DNA of 64,000 nucleotides from an uncultured Lachnospiraceae bacterium (GCA_947576945.1 CANPTH010000009.1:19352-83351); one strand, 5' to 3'. Shown: positions 1 through 10,228, counted from the first letter of the stretch. Made by a program: numbers and translations. The notes: a model not told the origin generated them from the sequence alone.

Positions 1-1428
1 GGCGACCCTTATGTGTTCGGCAGAGGCGGGGAAGAGTTTCTGGCGTTGCAGGCGGCGGGCGTTTCCTGCGAAGAGATTCCGGGTATTTCTTCTGCCATTG
101 CGGTGCCGGCGGCAGCAGGCATTCCGGTCACGCACAGAGGACTTTCGGCGGCGTTCACGGTGGTGACGGGAACGGCGGCCGGGGAAGACGGGCAGGGGCA
201 GGAGGAGGAGCCGGGACAGGAGAATAAGCCGGGACAGGAGAATAAGCCGGTCCGGAAGACGGGTTTGCGCCTGGATTTTGACACGCTGGCGCGGCTTCCC
301 GGCACGCTGGTGATCCTGATGGGGATGCATCATCTGAGAGAGATCACGGCGGGCCTGCTCTCGGCCGGGAAAAGCCCGGACACACCCTGCGCCGTAGTAA
401 TGGAGGGAACGACCGACAGACAAAGATGCCTGCGGACGGTGCTGGGCAGGCTTTATGAGGAAGCAAAGGAGCAGGGCTTTACCTCGCCGGCAGTCATCGT
501 TGTGGGGGCGGTGGCAGGGCTGCAGCTGACAGATGGGTTGCCTGCCGTGGCGGAAGGTAAAAGGATAGAAGGCTGCCTGCTTGCCGGCGTTACGGTGGGC
601 GTCACAGGAACACCGCATTTTGCGGGGAAGCTGGCGGCGGCGCTGGAACAGGAGGGGGCCGCGGTAAAGGACATGAGCTTTATGGAGGTGCGGCAGACAG
701 GGGAGCCGCTGCCGGAGCCTGCGTCGTTTCACTGGCTGGTCTTTACAAGTCCTAACGGCGTCAGCGTCTTTTTCGATAAAATGAGAAGGGAGCGGCGGGA
801 TGTGCGCAGTCTTTACGGCAAAAAGATTGCGGTGATCGGGCCGGGAACGGCGGCGGAACTGGAAGAAAACGGATTATATGCGGATTACATGCCGGATTTC
901 TATGATGCGAAGCATCTGGCATGGGGTCTGACAGAGAGGATCCTGCAGGAAGATGCGGCCGGTGAGGGGGAGTATTCGGCGGCAAAGACGGAAGAGGCGC
1001 AGGTGCAGGCGTTGTTTCTGCGGGCGCGGCAGGGGAGTGACAGACTGCCTCTTGTTTTTCAGGAAAAAGGTATTTCCTACGTGGACTATCCGCTCTATGA
1101 ATTAGGAGTCTGTGAGGAGAAGCGTATCGGGGCGGTGATAGAGAAGCCGGATTATGTCGTGTTTGGTTCGGCGCTGGGCGTGCGGGCTTATTTTGAAGGA
1201 CTGGAACGGGACCAAACGGCAGAAAATGATGCGGCAGGCTGCAGCGCCGGGGAGGTGCTTTCCGGCAGGGACGCTTGTGCCGGGAGCAGTGTGAGACAGA
1301 AGTATGTCTGTATCGGTGAAAAGTGCGGGGAAGAATTGCGAAAGCATACGACGGCCCTCTGTCTGACGGCGGAAGAAGCCAGTGTAGAAGGAATCGTGGC
1401 ATGCATCAGGCGGGACAGAGCGCAATGA
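1..1428 (+). CDS. cobA-hemD: Uroporphyrinogen-III C-methyltransferase / uroporphyrinogen-III synthase fusion (5' truncated by window edge)
   Basis: Frame 1 reads GDPYVFGRGGEE...PGISSAIAVPAAAGIPVTHRG (SUMT motifs) followed by a HemD-like domain (VFTSPNGVSVFFDKM, IAVIGPGTAAEL). Followed by hemB and hemL. Confidence 0.9.
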   Translation, partial: GDPYVFGRGGEEFLALQAAGVSCEEIPGISSAIAVPAAAGIPVTHRGLSAAFTVVTGTAAGEDGQGQEEEPGQENKPGQENKPVRKTGLRLDFDTLARLPGTLVILMGMHHLREITAGLLSAGKSPDTPCAVVMEGTTDRQRCLRTVLGRLYEEAKEQGFTSPAVIVVGAVAGLQLTDGLPAVAEGKRIEGCLLAGVTVGVTGTPHFAGKLAAALEQEGAAVKDMSFMEVRQTGEPLPEPASFHWLVFTSPNGVSVFFDKMRRERRDVRSLYGKKIAVIGPGTAAELEENGLYADYMPDFYDAKHLAWGLTERILQEDAAGEGEYSAAKTEEAQVQALFLRARQGSDRLPLVFQEKGISYVDYPLYELGVCEEKRIGAVIEKPDYVVFGSALGVRAYFEGLERDQTAENDAAGCSAGEVLSGRDACAGSSVRQKYVCIGEKCGEELRKHTTALCLTAEEASVEGIVACIRRDRAQ

Positions 1429-1649
1429 GATTGGGATGGCGTATGAGATTGGACAGGGCGTATGAGGAGCAGTGCATGCAGCAGGACAGGAACAGCAGCG
1501 GCCTGATTCCCGGAAAGCGCCAGCAGTAAAGGGCACACGGAGTATGACTGTGATATATAGAATCGAGTGATGCGGGAAAGCAAAGCAGATATCAAGAGAT
1601 GCACAGGGCATGGCTTTGTCAGAAAAGAAAGCAATAGAGGAGAAAAGCG

Positions 1650-2615
1650 ATGTATCGATTCAGAAGGTTAAGGCGGGATGAACGGATTCGTTCCATGATG
1701 CAGGAGACGAGACTGCATCCGAAGAATTTTATTTATCCTGTATTTGTAATAGAAGGAGAGAAGATAAAGAATCCGGTGGCGTCCATGCCGGGTGTTTTTC
1801 AGTATTCGGTTGACCGGCTGGATGAGATCATGGAGCAGGTAAAAGAGGCGGCCATCGGCGGCATCATATTGTTTGGCATTCCGCAGCATAAGGATCCGCA
1901 GGGGAGTCAGGCTTATTCTGCGGACGGTATCACCCAGAGGGCGGTCCGTTTTATCAAAGAGCATTATCCGGAGATCTATATCGTGGTGGATGTGTGCCTG
2001 TGCGAGTACACGTCTCACGGACATTGCGGCATGGTGTGCGGGAATGAGATCCTGAATGATGAGACTCTGCCGTATCTGGTGAAAATGGCGGTAAGCCTGG
2101 TGGAGGCCGGGGCGGATATGGTGGCGCCTTCCGATATGATGGACGGCCGGATCGCAGCGATCAGAGAGGGGCTGGATGAAGCCGGCTTCACGCAGGTTCC
2201 GATCATGGCCTACAGCGCCAAATTTGCCTCTGCTTATTACGGCCCTTTCCGGGAGGCGGCGCATTCTGCGCCGGGGTTCGGCGACCGCAGAAGCTATCAG
2301 ATGGACTGCGCCAACGGGCAGGAGGCGCTGCGGGAAATCGGGGCGGATATCGAAGAGGGAGCGGATATCGTGATGGTAAAGCCGGCGCTGGCTTATCTGG
2401 ATGTGCTGCGGGAAGCGGCGCTTACCTTTGACCTGCCGCTTGCGGTGTATAATGTCAGCGGCGAATACGCCATGGTGAAAGCGGCCGCCGCCAACGGGTG
2501 GATTGATGAGCGGCGGGTCGTTATGGAGAATCTTACGGCCATGAAGCGGGCCGGAGCGAGGGTCATTATTACCTATCATGCATTGGATGCGGTGCAGTGG
2601 ATAGAATATACATAG
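1650..2615 (+). CDS. hemB: Delta-aminolevulinic acid dehydratase (porphobilinogen synthase)
   Basis: RFRRLRRDERIRSMMQETRLHPKNFIYPVFV, VDVCLCEYTSHGHCG, APSDMMDGRI, MVKPALAYLD. Confidence 0.97.
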   Translation: MYRFRRLRRDERIRSMMQETRLHPKNFIYPVFVIEGEKIKNPVASMPGVFQYSVDRLDEIMEQVKEAAIGGIILFGIPQHKDPQGSQAYSADGITQRAVRFIKEHYPEIYIVVDVCLCEYTSHGHCGMVCGNEILNDETLPYLVKMAVSLVEAGADMVAPSDMMDGRIAAIREGLDEAGFTQVPIMAYSAKFASAYYGPFREAAHSAPGFGDRRSYQMDCANGQEALREIGADIEEGADIVMVKPALAYLDVLREAALTFDLPLAVYNVSGEYAMVKAAAANGWIDERRVVMENLTAMKRAGARVIITYHALDAVQWIEYT

Positions 2616-2755
2616 TAAACTTACATCATGCTCAGCCTGCCGTCGGGCGGGCCGCATGGCCATCCATGCTGTGAAAGTCGAAGACTTTCATAGTAAACTA
2701 CATAACAAATTTCTAAAGTCGTTAACGATAAGAATGTTTCGGCAGGGAGGACAAT

Positions 2756-4036
2756 ATGGAGCAACGCAGATCAAAACAACTTTTTGACAGGGCGCAGCAG
2801 TTGATACCGGGCGGAGTAAATTCACCGGTGCGGGCTTTTCGGGCCGTGGGCAGACAGCCCTTTTTCGTGGAGCGGGCACAGGGACCATGGCTTTTCGATG
2901 CGGACGGAAACCGGTATCTGGATTATGTCTGTTCCTGGGGGCCGGGCATTCTGGGACATGCACATCCGAAAGTGGTAGAGGCGGTACAGAGAGCCTGCGG
3001 CGGCGGGCTGAGTTTCGGAGCGCCGACAGCCGGAGAAGTGGAGCTGGCGGAACGGATCAGCGCCTGTGTGCCGGATGTGGAGATGGTGCGTCTGGTCAGT
3101 TCCGGAACCGAGGCGGTGATGAGTGCCGTGCGCGTGGCCAGAGGATTTACCGGCCGGGACAAGATAATCAAATTTTCCGGCAACTACCACGGCCATTCGG
3201 ACGGTCTGCTGGTGAAGGCCGGTTCCGGGCTGATGACACAATCGGTGCCGGACAGCGCAGGCGTGCCGGCAGGATATGCGGCCTGTACGCTGACGGCAGT
3301 CTACAATGATACGGAGTCCGTGCGCAGGCTGATGGAGGAAAATGCCGGTCAGGTGGCGGCAGTGGTGGTGGAGCCGGTGGCGGCCAATATGGGTGTGGTG
3401 CCGCCAAAGCCGGGATTTCTTGCGTTCCTGCGGCAGATCACACGACAGATGGGTGCGCTTTTGATTTTTGACGAGGTGATCACCGGTTTTCGACTGGCGC
3501 TGGGCGGGGCTTCCGAATACACGGGTGTTCACGCAGACCTGTATACCTTCGGAAAGATCGTGGGCGGCGGTATGCCGCTGGCGGCCTACGGCGGCAGACG
3601 GGACGTGATGGCCTGTGTTGCGCCTCTGGGAGCCGTCTATCAGGCTGGGACGCTGTCGGGGAATCCGGTGGCGGTGACGGCGGGGATCGAGACATTAAAG
3701 ATTTTGATGGAAGATACGGGAATCTATGAGCGGATCAACAGGCGCGCGGGGAGACTGACGGAAGCCTTTCGCCGCAGGGGGCTGACGGTAAACCGGGCCG
3801 GGTCGCTGCTTTCGGCATTCTTCACTCCTGGCTGGGGAGAGCGGGAAGGCAGTGTGACGAATTATGAAGAGGCCTGTCAGTGTGACAGAGAGGCATTTGC
3901 AGCATACTTTAACAAAATGTTGGAGAGGGGGATTTATGTGGCGCCGTCCCAGTTTGAAGCCATGTTTGTGTCGGATGCCCATGAAGACGAGCTGATCGAG
4001 AGAACCTGCGAGGCGATTGGGGAATCGGTTTCGTAG
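2756..4036 (+). CDS. hemL: Glutamate-1-semialdehyde 2,1-aminomutase
   Basis: IPGGVNSPVRAF, GHAHPKVVEA, SGTEAVMSAVRVARGFTGRDKIIKFSGNYHGHSD, IFDEVITGFR. Confidence 0.97.
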   Translation: MEQRRSKQLFDRAQQLIPGGVNSPVRAFRAVGRQPFFVERAQGPWLFDADGNRYLDYVCSWGPGILGHAHPKVVEAVQRACGGGLSFGAPTAGEVELAERISACVPDVEMVRLVSSGTEAVMSAVRVARGFTGRDKIIKFSGNYHGHSDGLLVKAGSGLMTQSVPDSAGVPAGYAACTLTAVYNDTESVRRLMEENAGQVAAVVVEPVAANMGVVPPKPGFLAFLRQITRQMGALLIFDEVITGFRLALGGASEYTGVHADLYTFGKIVGGGMPLAAYGGRRDVMACVAPLGAVYQAGTLSGNPVAVTAGIETLKILMEDTGIYERINRRAGRLTEAFRRRGLTVNRAGSLLSAFFTPGWGEREGSVTNYEEACQCDREAFAAYFNKMLERGIYVAPSQFEAMFVSDAHEDELIERTCEAIGESVS

Positions 4037-4120
4037 GGAGATAAAATTGTAGAAAACGAAAAACCGTATATAAAATTGCTCATCAGAGAATTTATTCAAC
4101 CTTATTATGGAGCAAAAGCG

Positions 4121-4262
4121 CTCCTGCCGGAGAATCTGCCCCTCGCCGAAGGGCACTAAACGTCCGGGGGACGTTTGCTAAGCGCCGACCGGAGTGGAAC
4201 GTAGACACTTGGAATGGGCAGCTTCCGTAACAGAGAAGCCGAAGGCTGAACAGTTACGGAAG
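4121..4262 (+). ncRNA. Candidate structured RNA element (hairpin series; HEARO/omega-RNA-like or IS605-end-like remnant)
   Basis: Successive inverted repeats in a non-coding gap: CTCC/GGAG (4121-4132), GCCC/GGGC (4138-4154), AAACGTCC-GGG-GGACGTTT (4158-4176), CTTCCGTAAC/GTTACGGAAG (4222-4231/4253-4262) enclosing AGCC-GAA-GGCT (4237-4247). Confidence 0.5.
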
Positions 4263-4354
4263 CCGTATGATTCGCGGGCACATGCATTGCAAACCCTGAT
4301 TTCCTGTGCTATACTTAGGGGCGGTGCAGCAGAAATGATTTCGGAGGAAAACTG

Positions 4355-5350
4355 ATGTTAAAAGATAAAACAATATTGATAACCGGCGGTACGGGTTCTT
4401 TCGGTAAGTGCTTTACCAGATACGTGCTGACACATTACGAGCCGAAGAAGGTCATCATCTATTCCAGAGATGAATTCAAGCAGTGGATGATGGCGGAGGA
4501 ATTTAAGGAATTTGCGGAGAAGCTGCGATTCTTTATCGGAGATGTGCGGGATGGAGAGCGTCTGCACAGAGCCTGTGAGGGAGTGGACTATATTATTCAT
4601 GCAGCGGCATTAAAGCAGGTTCCGGCCTGTGAGTATAATCCCAATGAGGCGATCAAGACGAATATCCACGGCGCCATGAATGTGATCGATGCGGCGCTGG
4701 ACAGCGGTGTGCACAAGGTGGTGGCATTATCCACGGATAAAGCAGTCAATCCCGTCAATCTGTACGGCGGCACGAAGCTTGTATCGGACAAGCTGTTTGT
4801 GGCGGCCAACGCCTATGCCGGTGTGAAGGACATTAATTTTTCTATCGTCCGCTATGGAAATGTTGCCGGCAGCAGAGGTTCTGTGATACCGCTTTTCCAT
4901 AAGCTGATCAAGGAGGGGGCGAAAGAGCTTCCGATCACGGATGTGCGGATGACCCGTTTCTGGATCAGCCTGACGCAGGGTGTTGAGCTTGTCATCAAGG
5001 CTTTGGCGGAAGCCACCGGCGGAGAGACTTTTATCAGCAAGATCCCGTCCTTCAAGATCACGGATCTGGCAGAGGCGATGCTGCCGGGATGCGGTATCAA
5101 GGAAACCGGCATCCGTCCGGGGGAGAAGCTGCATGAGATCATGGTCACTACTGAGGACTCCTTTACGACTTACGAGTATGATAAGCATTTCATCGTTTAT
5201 CCGCAGATGACCTGGAATAACAGGCAGCAGCCGGACTTAAGCGGCAGGAAAGTAGAGGAAGGGTTCTCTTACAGTTCCGGTACGAATACGGAATGGCTGT
5301 CAGTGGAGGACATCCGTGAACTGCTGAAAGATGTAGAATTGGAGAAATAG
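4355..5350 (+). CDS. pseB: UDP-N-acetylglucosamine 4,6-dehydratase (inverting)
   Basis: ILITGGTGSFGKCFTRYVL, IIYSRDEFKQWMMAEEF, SDR fold; followed by a PseC-like aminotransferase. Confidence 0.93.
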   Translation: MLKDKTILITGGTGSFGKCFTRYVLTHYEPKKVIIYSRDEFKQWMMAEEFKEFAEKLRFFIGDVRDGERLHRACEGVDYIIHAAALKQVPACEYNPNEAIKTNIHGAMNVIDAALDSGVHKVVALSTDKAVNPVNLYGGTKLVSDKLFVAANAYAGVKDINFSIVRYGNVAGSRGSVIPLFHKLIKEGAKELPITDVRMTRFWISLTQGVELVIKALAEATGGETFISKIPSFKITDLAEAMLPGCGIKETGIRPGEKLHEIMVTTEDSFTTYEYDKHFIVYPQMTWNNRQQPDLSGRKVEEGFSYSSGTNTEWLSVEDIRELLKDVELEK

Positions 5351-5574
5351 CATAACAGTTCAGCCCAGGCCTTTGCATTTACTGCAAAGGCCGTGAGAAT
5401 GCATAAAGGTTGAGAAAGATCCGGGATACAGACGGTCTGCAAGGTGAGTGTGCAGGAAGAAAACAGAGGGGCATGCACGAAGGTGCGTGTCCCTTTTAAA
5501 CAAACGGTAATTTTACAGGCGCAGAGACAGCGGCATTCTTTGCAGACAACAAGGAAGAAAGGAATACAAGAGAA

Positions 5575-6783
5575 ATGAAGAAACCGGCGATCGAGGGCGG
5601 CACACCCGCCAGAGAGACAAAAATATATTATGGCCATCAGTATATTGACGATGCTGATATACAGGCTGTGGTGGATGTTATGAAAAGTGCAGATCTGACC
5701 TGTGGTCCGAAGATCGGGGAATTAGAAGAGAAGCTGTGTCAGCTGACCGGTGCGCGGTATGCAGTGGTGTGCAGCAACGGCACGGCGGCTTTGCATATGG
5801 CGGCGTTGGCAGCAGGCGTGGGAGAAGGGGACGAGGTGATCACCACCCCCATTACATTTGCTGCATCGGCGAACTGTGCACTTTACTGTGGCGGAAGACC
5901 GGTCTTTGCCGATATCGATCCGGAGACCTATAATATCGACCCGGAGAAGGTGGAAGCGGCGATCACCGAGCGAACGAAGGCGGTCGTGGCTGTGGACTAT
6001 ACAGGGCAGTCAGTGGAGCTGGACCGGTTGTCAGAGATATGTAAGAAACATGGACTCGTGCTGATCGAGGACGGGGCCCATGTGATCGGAACCACCTATA
6101 AGGGCAGAGCCAACGGTTCCATCTCAGATATGACGACGTTCAGTTTCCATCCGGTGAAGACCGTTACCGGCGGTGAGGGCGGTGCGGTGCTGACCAATGA
6201 TGAGACTCTGTATAAGAAGCTGCTCTTATACCGCACCCACGGGATCACAAGAGATGAGACACAGATGGAGCATGAACCGGACGGCGCCTGGTATTATGAG
6301 CAGGTGGCGCTTGGCTATAACTATCGCATGACAGATATGCAGGCGGCGCTGCTCATCAGCCAGCTGGACAAGCTGCCTCTTTTCCGGCAGAGGAGAAAAG
6401 AGATCGTAGCCAGATATGATGAGGAATTCAGCAGGCTGCCGGGCCTTTTTGTGCAGAGGGAGATTCCCGAATCGGATACCACAAGGCATCTCTATATCCT
6501 GCGCATCGTGCCGGAGAAACTGACCATCGACAGGAAACAGTTCTTTGCAGCGCTGGCAGCGGAGAATGTGTGCTGTAACGTACACTACATCCCGACCTAT
6601 TATTTCCCGTATTATGAGAAACTGGGCTATAAGAAAGGCCTGTGTCCGAATGCGGAGAAACTGTATGAGGAGATGCTGTCGCTGCCCCTTTATTATGCCA
6701 TGACGGACGAGGACGTGGAGAGTGTGATCGAGGCGGTGACGAAGATCGCGGTGTATTATGAGAGAAAGCAGTGTTTAAGATAG
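5575..6783 (+). CDS. pseC: UDP-4-amino-4,6-dideoxy-N-acetyl-beta-L-altrosamine transaminase
   Basis: DegT/DnrJ/EryC1 fold: VCSNGTAALHMAALA, VAVDYTGQSVELD, FSFHPVKTVTGGEGG; adjacent to pseB. Confidence 0.92.
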   Translation: MKKPAIEGGTPARETKIYYGHQYIDDADIQAVVDVMKSADLTCGPKIGELEEKLCQLTGARYAVVCSNGTAALHMAALAAGVGEGDEVITTPITFAASANCALYCGGRPVFADIDPETYNIDPEKVEAAITERTKAVVAVDYTGQSVELDRLSEICKKHGLVLIEDGAHVIGTTYKGRANGSISDMTTFSFHPVKTVTGGEGGAVLTNDETLYKKLLLYRTHGITRDETQMEHEPDGAWYYEQVALGYNYRMTDMQAALLISQLDKLPLFRQRRKEIVARYDEEFSRLPGLFVQREIPESDTTRHLYILRIVPEKLTIDRKQFFAALAAENVCCNVHYIPTYYFPYYEKLGYKKGLCPNAEKLYEEMLSLPLYYAMTDEDVESVIEAVTKIAVYYERKQCLR

Positions 6784-6841
6784 CGCCTGTTTGTTTCTGA
6801 TTTTGAGGTTCCGCAGGGCGGAATCATGAGGGTTAGTGTAA

Positions 6842-7876
6842 ATGAAACTATCGATCATCGTGCCCGTCTATAATATGGCGGCCGACGGAAAATTAGAATA
6901 CTGTCTGCATTCTCTGGTGGCGCAGACGATAGCGGATTATGAGATCATCGCGGTGGACGATTGCTCTACCGACAATTCCTGGGAGATCCTGCAGGATTAC
7001 CAGAAGCGTTATCCGGAGAAATTCCGCGCCATTCATTCGGAAGTCAACCAGAAACAGGGAGGCGCCAAGAATATCGGTATGGCGGCAGCGCAGGGGGAAT
7101 GGATCGGTTTTATTGACAGCGACGATTGGATCACGCCGGATTTCTATGAGCGTCTGATCGGGAAGGGTGAGGAGACCGGAGCTGATATGGTAGGCTGTGA
7201 CTATCATATGACCGGGGAACACAGTATGAAGATCGGGCAGGTAGTGCACAATAACAGGCCGGAGCAGACAGGGATACTGAATGAGGAGAAGTACCGTTCT
7301 CTGATTCTGGACGGCGGCAGCCTTGTGGTGAAGGTGTACCGCAGGGAGATCGTGATCGACCATCCGAGCCGTTTTCCGACCGGAATCTTTTATGAGGATA
7401 ATGCGCTGGCCAATTCCTGGATGCTGCGCGCCCGTCATTTTGAATATATCGAAGAACCGCTGTATTATTATTACCAGCATGACACATCCACGGTGCATAC
7501 GATCACGACGCGCAGATGCGAGGATCGTATGGAAGCGGGGCGCATCATGCTGCGGGAAGCGGTAACATATGGGTATCTGGAGAAATACCGTGCGGAACTG
7601 GAATTTTGTTTCACCACACTTTTCTATGTCAATACGCTTTTTACCTACATGCAGGGGGTAAGGCCGGTGCAGTACGGATTTGTAAAGAAGCTTGGACAGG
7701 AGATGCGGGCAGCTTTTCCGGATTTCCAGGAGAACATATACTATCGGGAGCGCATGGGAGCTGAAGAGAAGAAGCTGGTGCGGATGCAGATGGCGTCAAC
7801 AATTCGTTTTATCGTGTATTATAAGCTTTTGTGGGGATATCGCGGCCTGAGAAAAAGGCTGCGTGGAAAAGCGTAA
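6842..7876 (+). CDS. Glycosyltransferase family 2
   Basis: MKLSIIVPVYNMA...YEIIAVDDCSTDNSWEIL...WIGFIDSDDW. Confidence 0.93.
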   Translation: MKLSIIVPVYNMAADGKLEYCLHSLVAQTIADYEIIAVDDCSTDNSWEILQDYQKRYPEKFRAIHSEVNQKQGGAKNIGMAAAQGEWIGFIDSDDWITPDFYERLIGKGEETGADMVGCDYHMTGEHSMKIGQVVHNNRPEQTGILNEEKYRSLILDGGSLVVKVYRREIVIDHPSRFPTGIFYEDNALANSWMLRARHFEYIEEPLYYYYQHDTSTVHTITTRRCEDRMEAGRIMLREAVTYGYLEKYRAELEFCFTTLFYVNTLFTYMQGVRPVQYGFVKKLGQEMRAAFPDFQENIYYRERMGAEEKKLVRMQMASTIRFIVYYKLLWGYRGLRKRLRGKA

Positions 7877-7971
7877 GCAGCGACGGGATACTTCTTAACG
7901 GCAGGCCGGTCATGATCAGGAAGCCAGAAGTCAAATAGCTGTAAAAATGTAGGATTTCAAGAGGAACATTC

Positions 7972-10215
7972 ATGGAGACAAGAGAACTATCATGGAAGAG
8001 CAAAGTAGTCTATATCGTGACGGTGTGTTTGATCACTCTGTTGATCTGGCTGGGAAATGAGGGGCGCAGCCCGTTAGTTTATAAGGGATCTGAGATGCAG
8101 CACTCGGTGGGTGTGATCGATTCGGAATATGCGCTCGTGCTCCGGGATGCGGTGGCCAGAAACGGTACGGTGGCAAACACTCTGCAGTATGTGATGAACA
8201 GAGGCAGCTACACCGCCAAACTCCGCTACCGTGCGGAGGAGGGGGATTCCGCGCTGGAATTATGGGAACAGGGCAGAAAGATAGCGGGATGGACGATCGA
8301 CCCGTCTGAGAAGGAGATGGCTGCAGAGTTCACTCTGTCCAAGGATGCCAAACAGCTGCAGTTTAAGATCAACTACAGCGGTAAAGGAGAACTGGTGGTC
8401 CAGGAACTGCAGCTTGTGCCTCATGCGCTGTTCTATACGGATACCTATTTCTTTATGGCGCTTTTTCTGCTGGGAAGCCTTGCCGTATGGTGGTATCTGC
8501 AGAAGGAAGGCAGACGGCTCACAAAGGAGCAGATCGTAGATTACAGCGTTATTCTGGGAGTGGCGCTTCTGGCGACCACGCCTATGATGCAGACTTATCT
8601 CTATAACGGCGACGACTTGTGTTATCATCTGGCGCGCCTGGAAGGCTTGAAGGATGGGATCCTGGATGGGCAGATTCCGGTCAATATCCTGCCGGACGGG
8701 CTGCGGGGAAATGGATATATGAATGCCATGTATCCCTATCTGTTCCTCTATATCGGGGCATTCTTAAGAATCTGCCGTGTCTCGCTGGCTCTTTCTTATA
8801 AGGCGCTGATATTTTTGGCCAATCTGTCCTCGGGGATCAGCGCTTACGTGGCGGTGAAGTCCATGTGCAGATCCAGAAGAAGCGTGATATTGGCGGTAGT
8901 GCTGTATACGCTTATGCCATACCGGTTCACTAATATTTTCTCCAGGGGCGATCTGGGAGAGACGCTGGCCCTGATCTTCTGGCCGCTGGCGATCGCCGGC
9001 CTGTATCATGTGATCTTCGGAGAGCGGAAGCGCTGGTATTATCTGGCGATCGGCGTCAGCGGTATGCTGCAGAGCCATATCTTAAGCGCAGTATTTGTGG
9101 TAACATTCAGCGCAGTGACCGCGCTTGTGTGGTGTGCGCGCATTGTGAAAGAAAAAAGATATGTCGAGATTGGCAAAGCGGCTGCTATGACGCTGCTCTT
9201 AAATCTCTGGTACCTGGTTCCCTTCCTGGTATTCTACTTTAAAGGAGAGCTGAGTACAGAAGTGCTTCGGTGGAGCGGCTACTTCGAGCAGTCCATCAAT
9301 CCTTCCAATCTGACGCACAGTATCAGCCTGTATAATAAGCAGTATTTTTCCCTGGGGCTGGCGCTGTTTGGCTGCGTGGGGATCGGTGTGATGCGGCTTC
9401 TGTGTGAAAGCCGGGAGAAAAGGTCGGACATGGACAACTATATGCTGTATTTACTGGCATCAGGATGTGTGTTTACCTATATGATTACCGGCTACTTCCC
9501 GAATCGGGCGCTGCTTGCCAATGATCTGTTTGAGAATATTGTGACGATGATACAGTTTCCATGGCGCTTTCTGGGACCGGCCTCGGCATGTTTCATGTTC
9601 GTGGGTGTGATCGGCCTGGCTAAGTCAGAACTATTGCGGCCCTACCGGAATCATATCTTTACGCTGCTGGTGGGCCTGAATCTGTTGGTGATCCTGTCTG
9701 TACCTACGGATAACAGCCATATGCCTTATGATGATGTGGAAGCAGTGGCCTCCAAAGGGCATGAGAGCAAGATGGCGGCTAATATCGGATTATTTTATCC
9801 CCATGAGTGGCGTCTGAACGGTGTCTCTGACGACAGGCTGGTCACGGATGTGATCGTCTCCGACCCCTACGGCGTGACAGTACATAATTATGAGAAAAAG
9901 GGAACCAAAGCGGCGGTGGCTTACACTGCGGCAGAAGATGACTGCTATATCGAACTGCCGATCCAGAACTATCTGGGTTATCGTGCATACGATGAGAACA
10001 AAAGCCGGCTGGAGATCACCCGCGGAGAAGGCGGCCGGATCAGGATTGCGGCCATCGGGGACGGCGTACGGCATACGGTATATGTGCGCTACGGAAGAGT
10101 GCCGCTCTTCATGGCGGCTAACCTGGTTTCTGCGTTGACGGCTGCGGCCATCGGATGGTGGCTGTGGCGCAGACACAGGAACCGGCAGCAGTATGTGCCG
10201 GCCGCCGGAGAGTGA
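7972..10215 (+). CDS. Polytopic membrane protein, 6-pyruvoyl-tetrahydropterin synthase-related / GT-C-like
   Basis: Many hydrophobic segments; NGDDLCYHLARLEGLKDGILDGQIPVNILPDGLRGNGYMNAMYPYLFLYIGA typical of PTPS-related membrane proteins. Confidence 0.75.
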   Translation: METRELSWKSKVVYIVTVCLITLLIWLGNEGRSPLVYKGSEMQHSVGVIDSEYALVLRDAVARNGTVANTLQYVMNRGSYTAKLRYRAEEGDSALELWEQGRKIAGWTIDPSEKEMAAEFTLSKDAKQLQFKINYSGKGELVVQELQLVPHALFYTDTYFFMALFLLGSLAVWWYLQKEGRRLTKEQIVDYSVILGVALLATTPMMQTYLYNGDDLCYHLARLEGLKDGILDGQIPVNILPDGLRGNGYMNAMYPYLFLYIGAFLRICRVSLALSYKALIFLANLSSGISAYVAVKSMCRSRRSVILAVVLYTLMPYRFTNIFSRGDLGETLALIFWPLAIAGLYHVIFGERKRWYYLAIGVSGMLQSHILSAVFVVTFSAVTALVWCARIVKEKRYVEIGKAAAMTLLLNLWYLVPFLVFYFKGELSTEVLRWSGYFEQSINPSNLTHSISLYNKQYFSLGLALFGCVGIGVMRLLCESREKRSDMDNYMLYLLASGCVFTYMITGYFPNRALLANDLFENIVTMIQFPWRFLGPASACFMFVGVIGLAKSELLRPYRNHIFTLLVGLNLLVILSVPTDNSHMPYDDVEAVASKGHESKMAANIGLFYPHEWRLNGVSDDRLVTDVIVSDPYGVTVHNYEKKGTKAAVAYTAAEDDCYIELPIQNYLGYRAYDENKSRLEITRGEGGRIRIAAIGDGVRHTVYVRYGRVPLFMAANLVSALTAAAIGWWLWRRHRNRQQYVPAAGE

Positions 10216-10228
10216 ATACGGCGTTGCA

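Noticed and set aside
1668-2663. 331-aa minus-strand ORF opposite hemB
   Set aside because: Antisense shadow ORF in GC-rich coding DNA; the opposite strand is clearly hemB and the translation lacks recognisable motifs.
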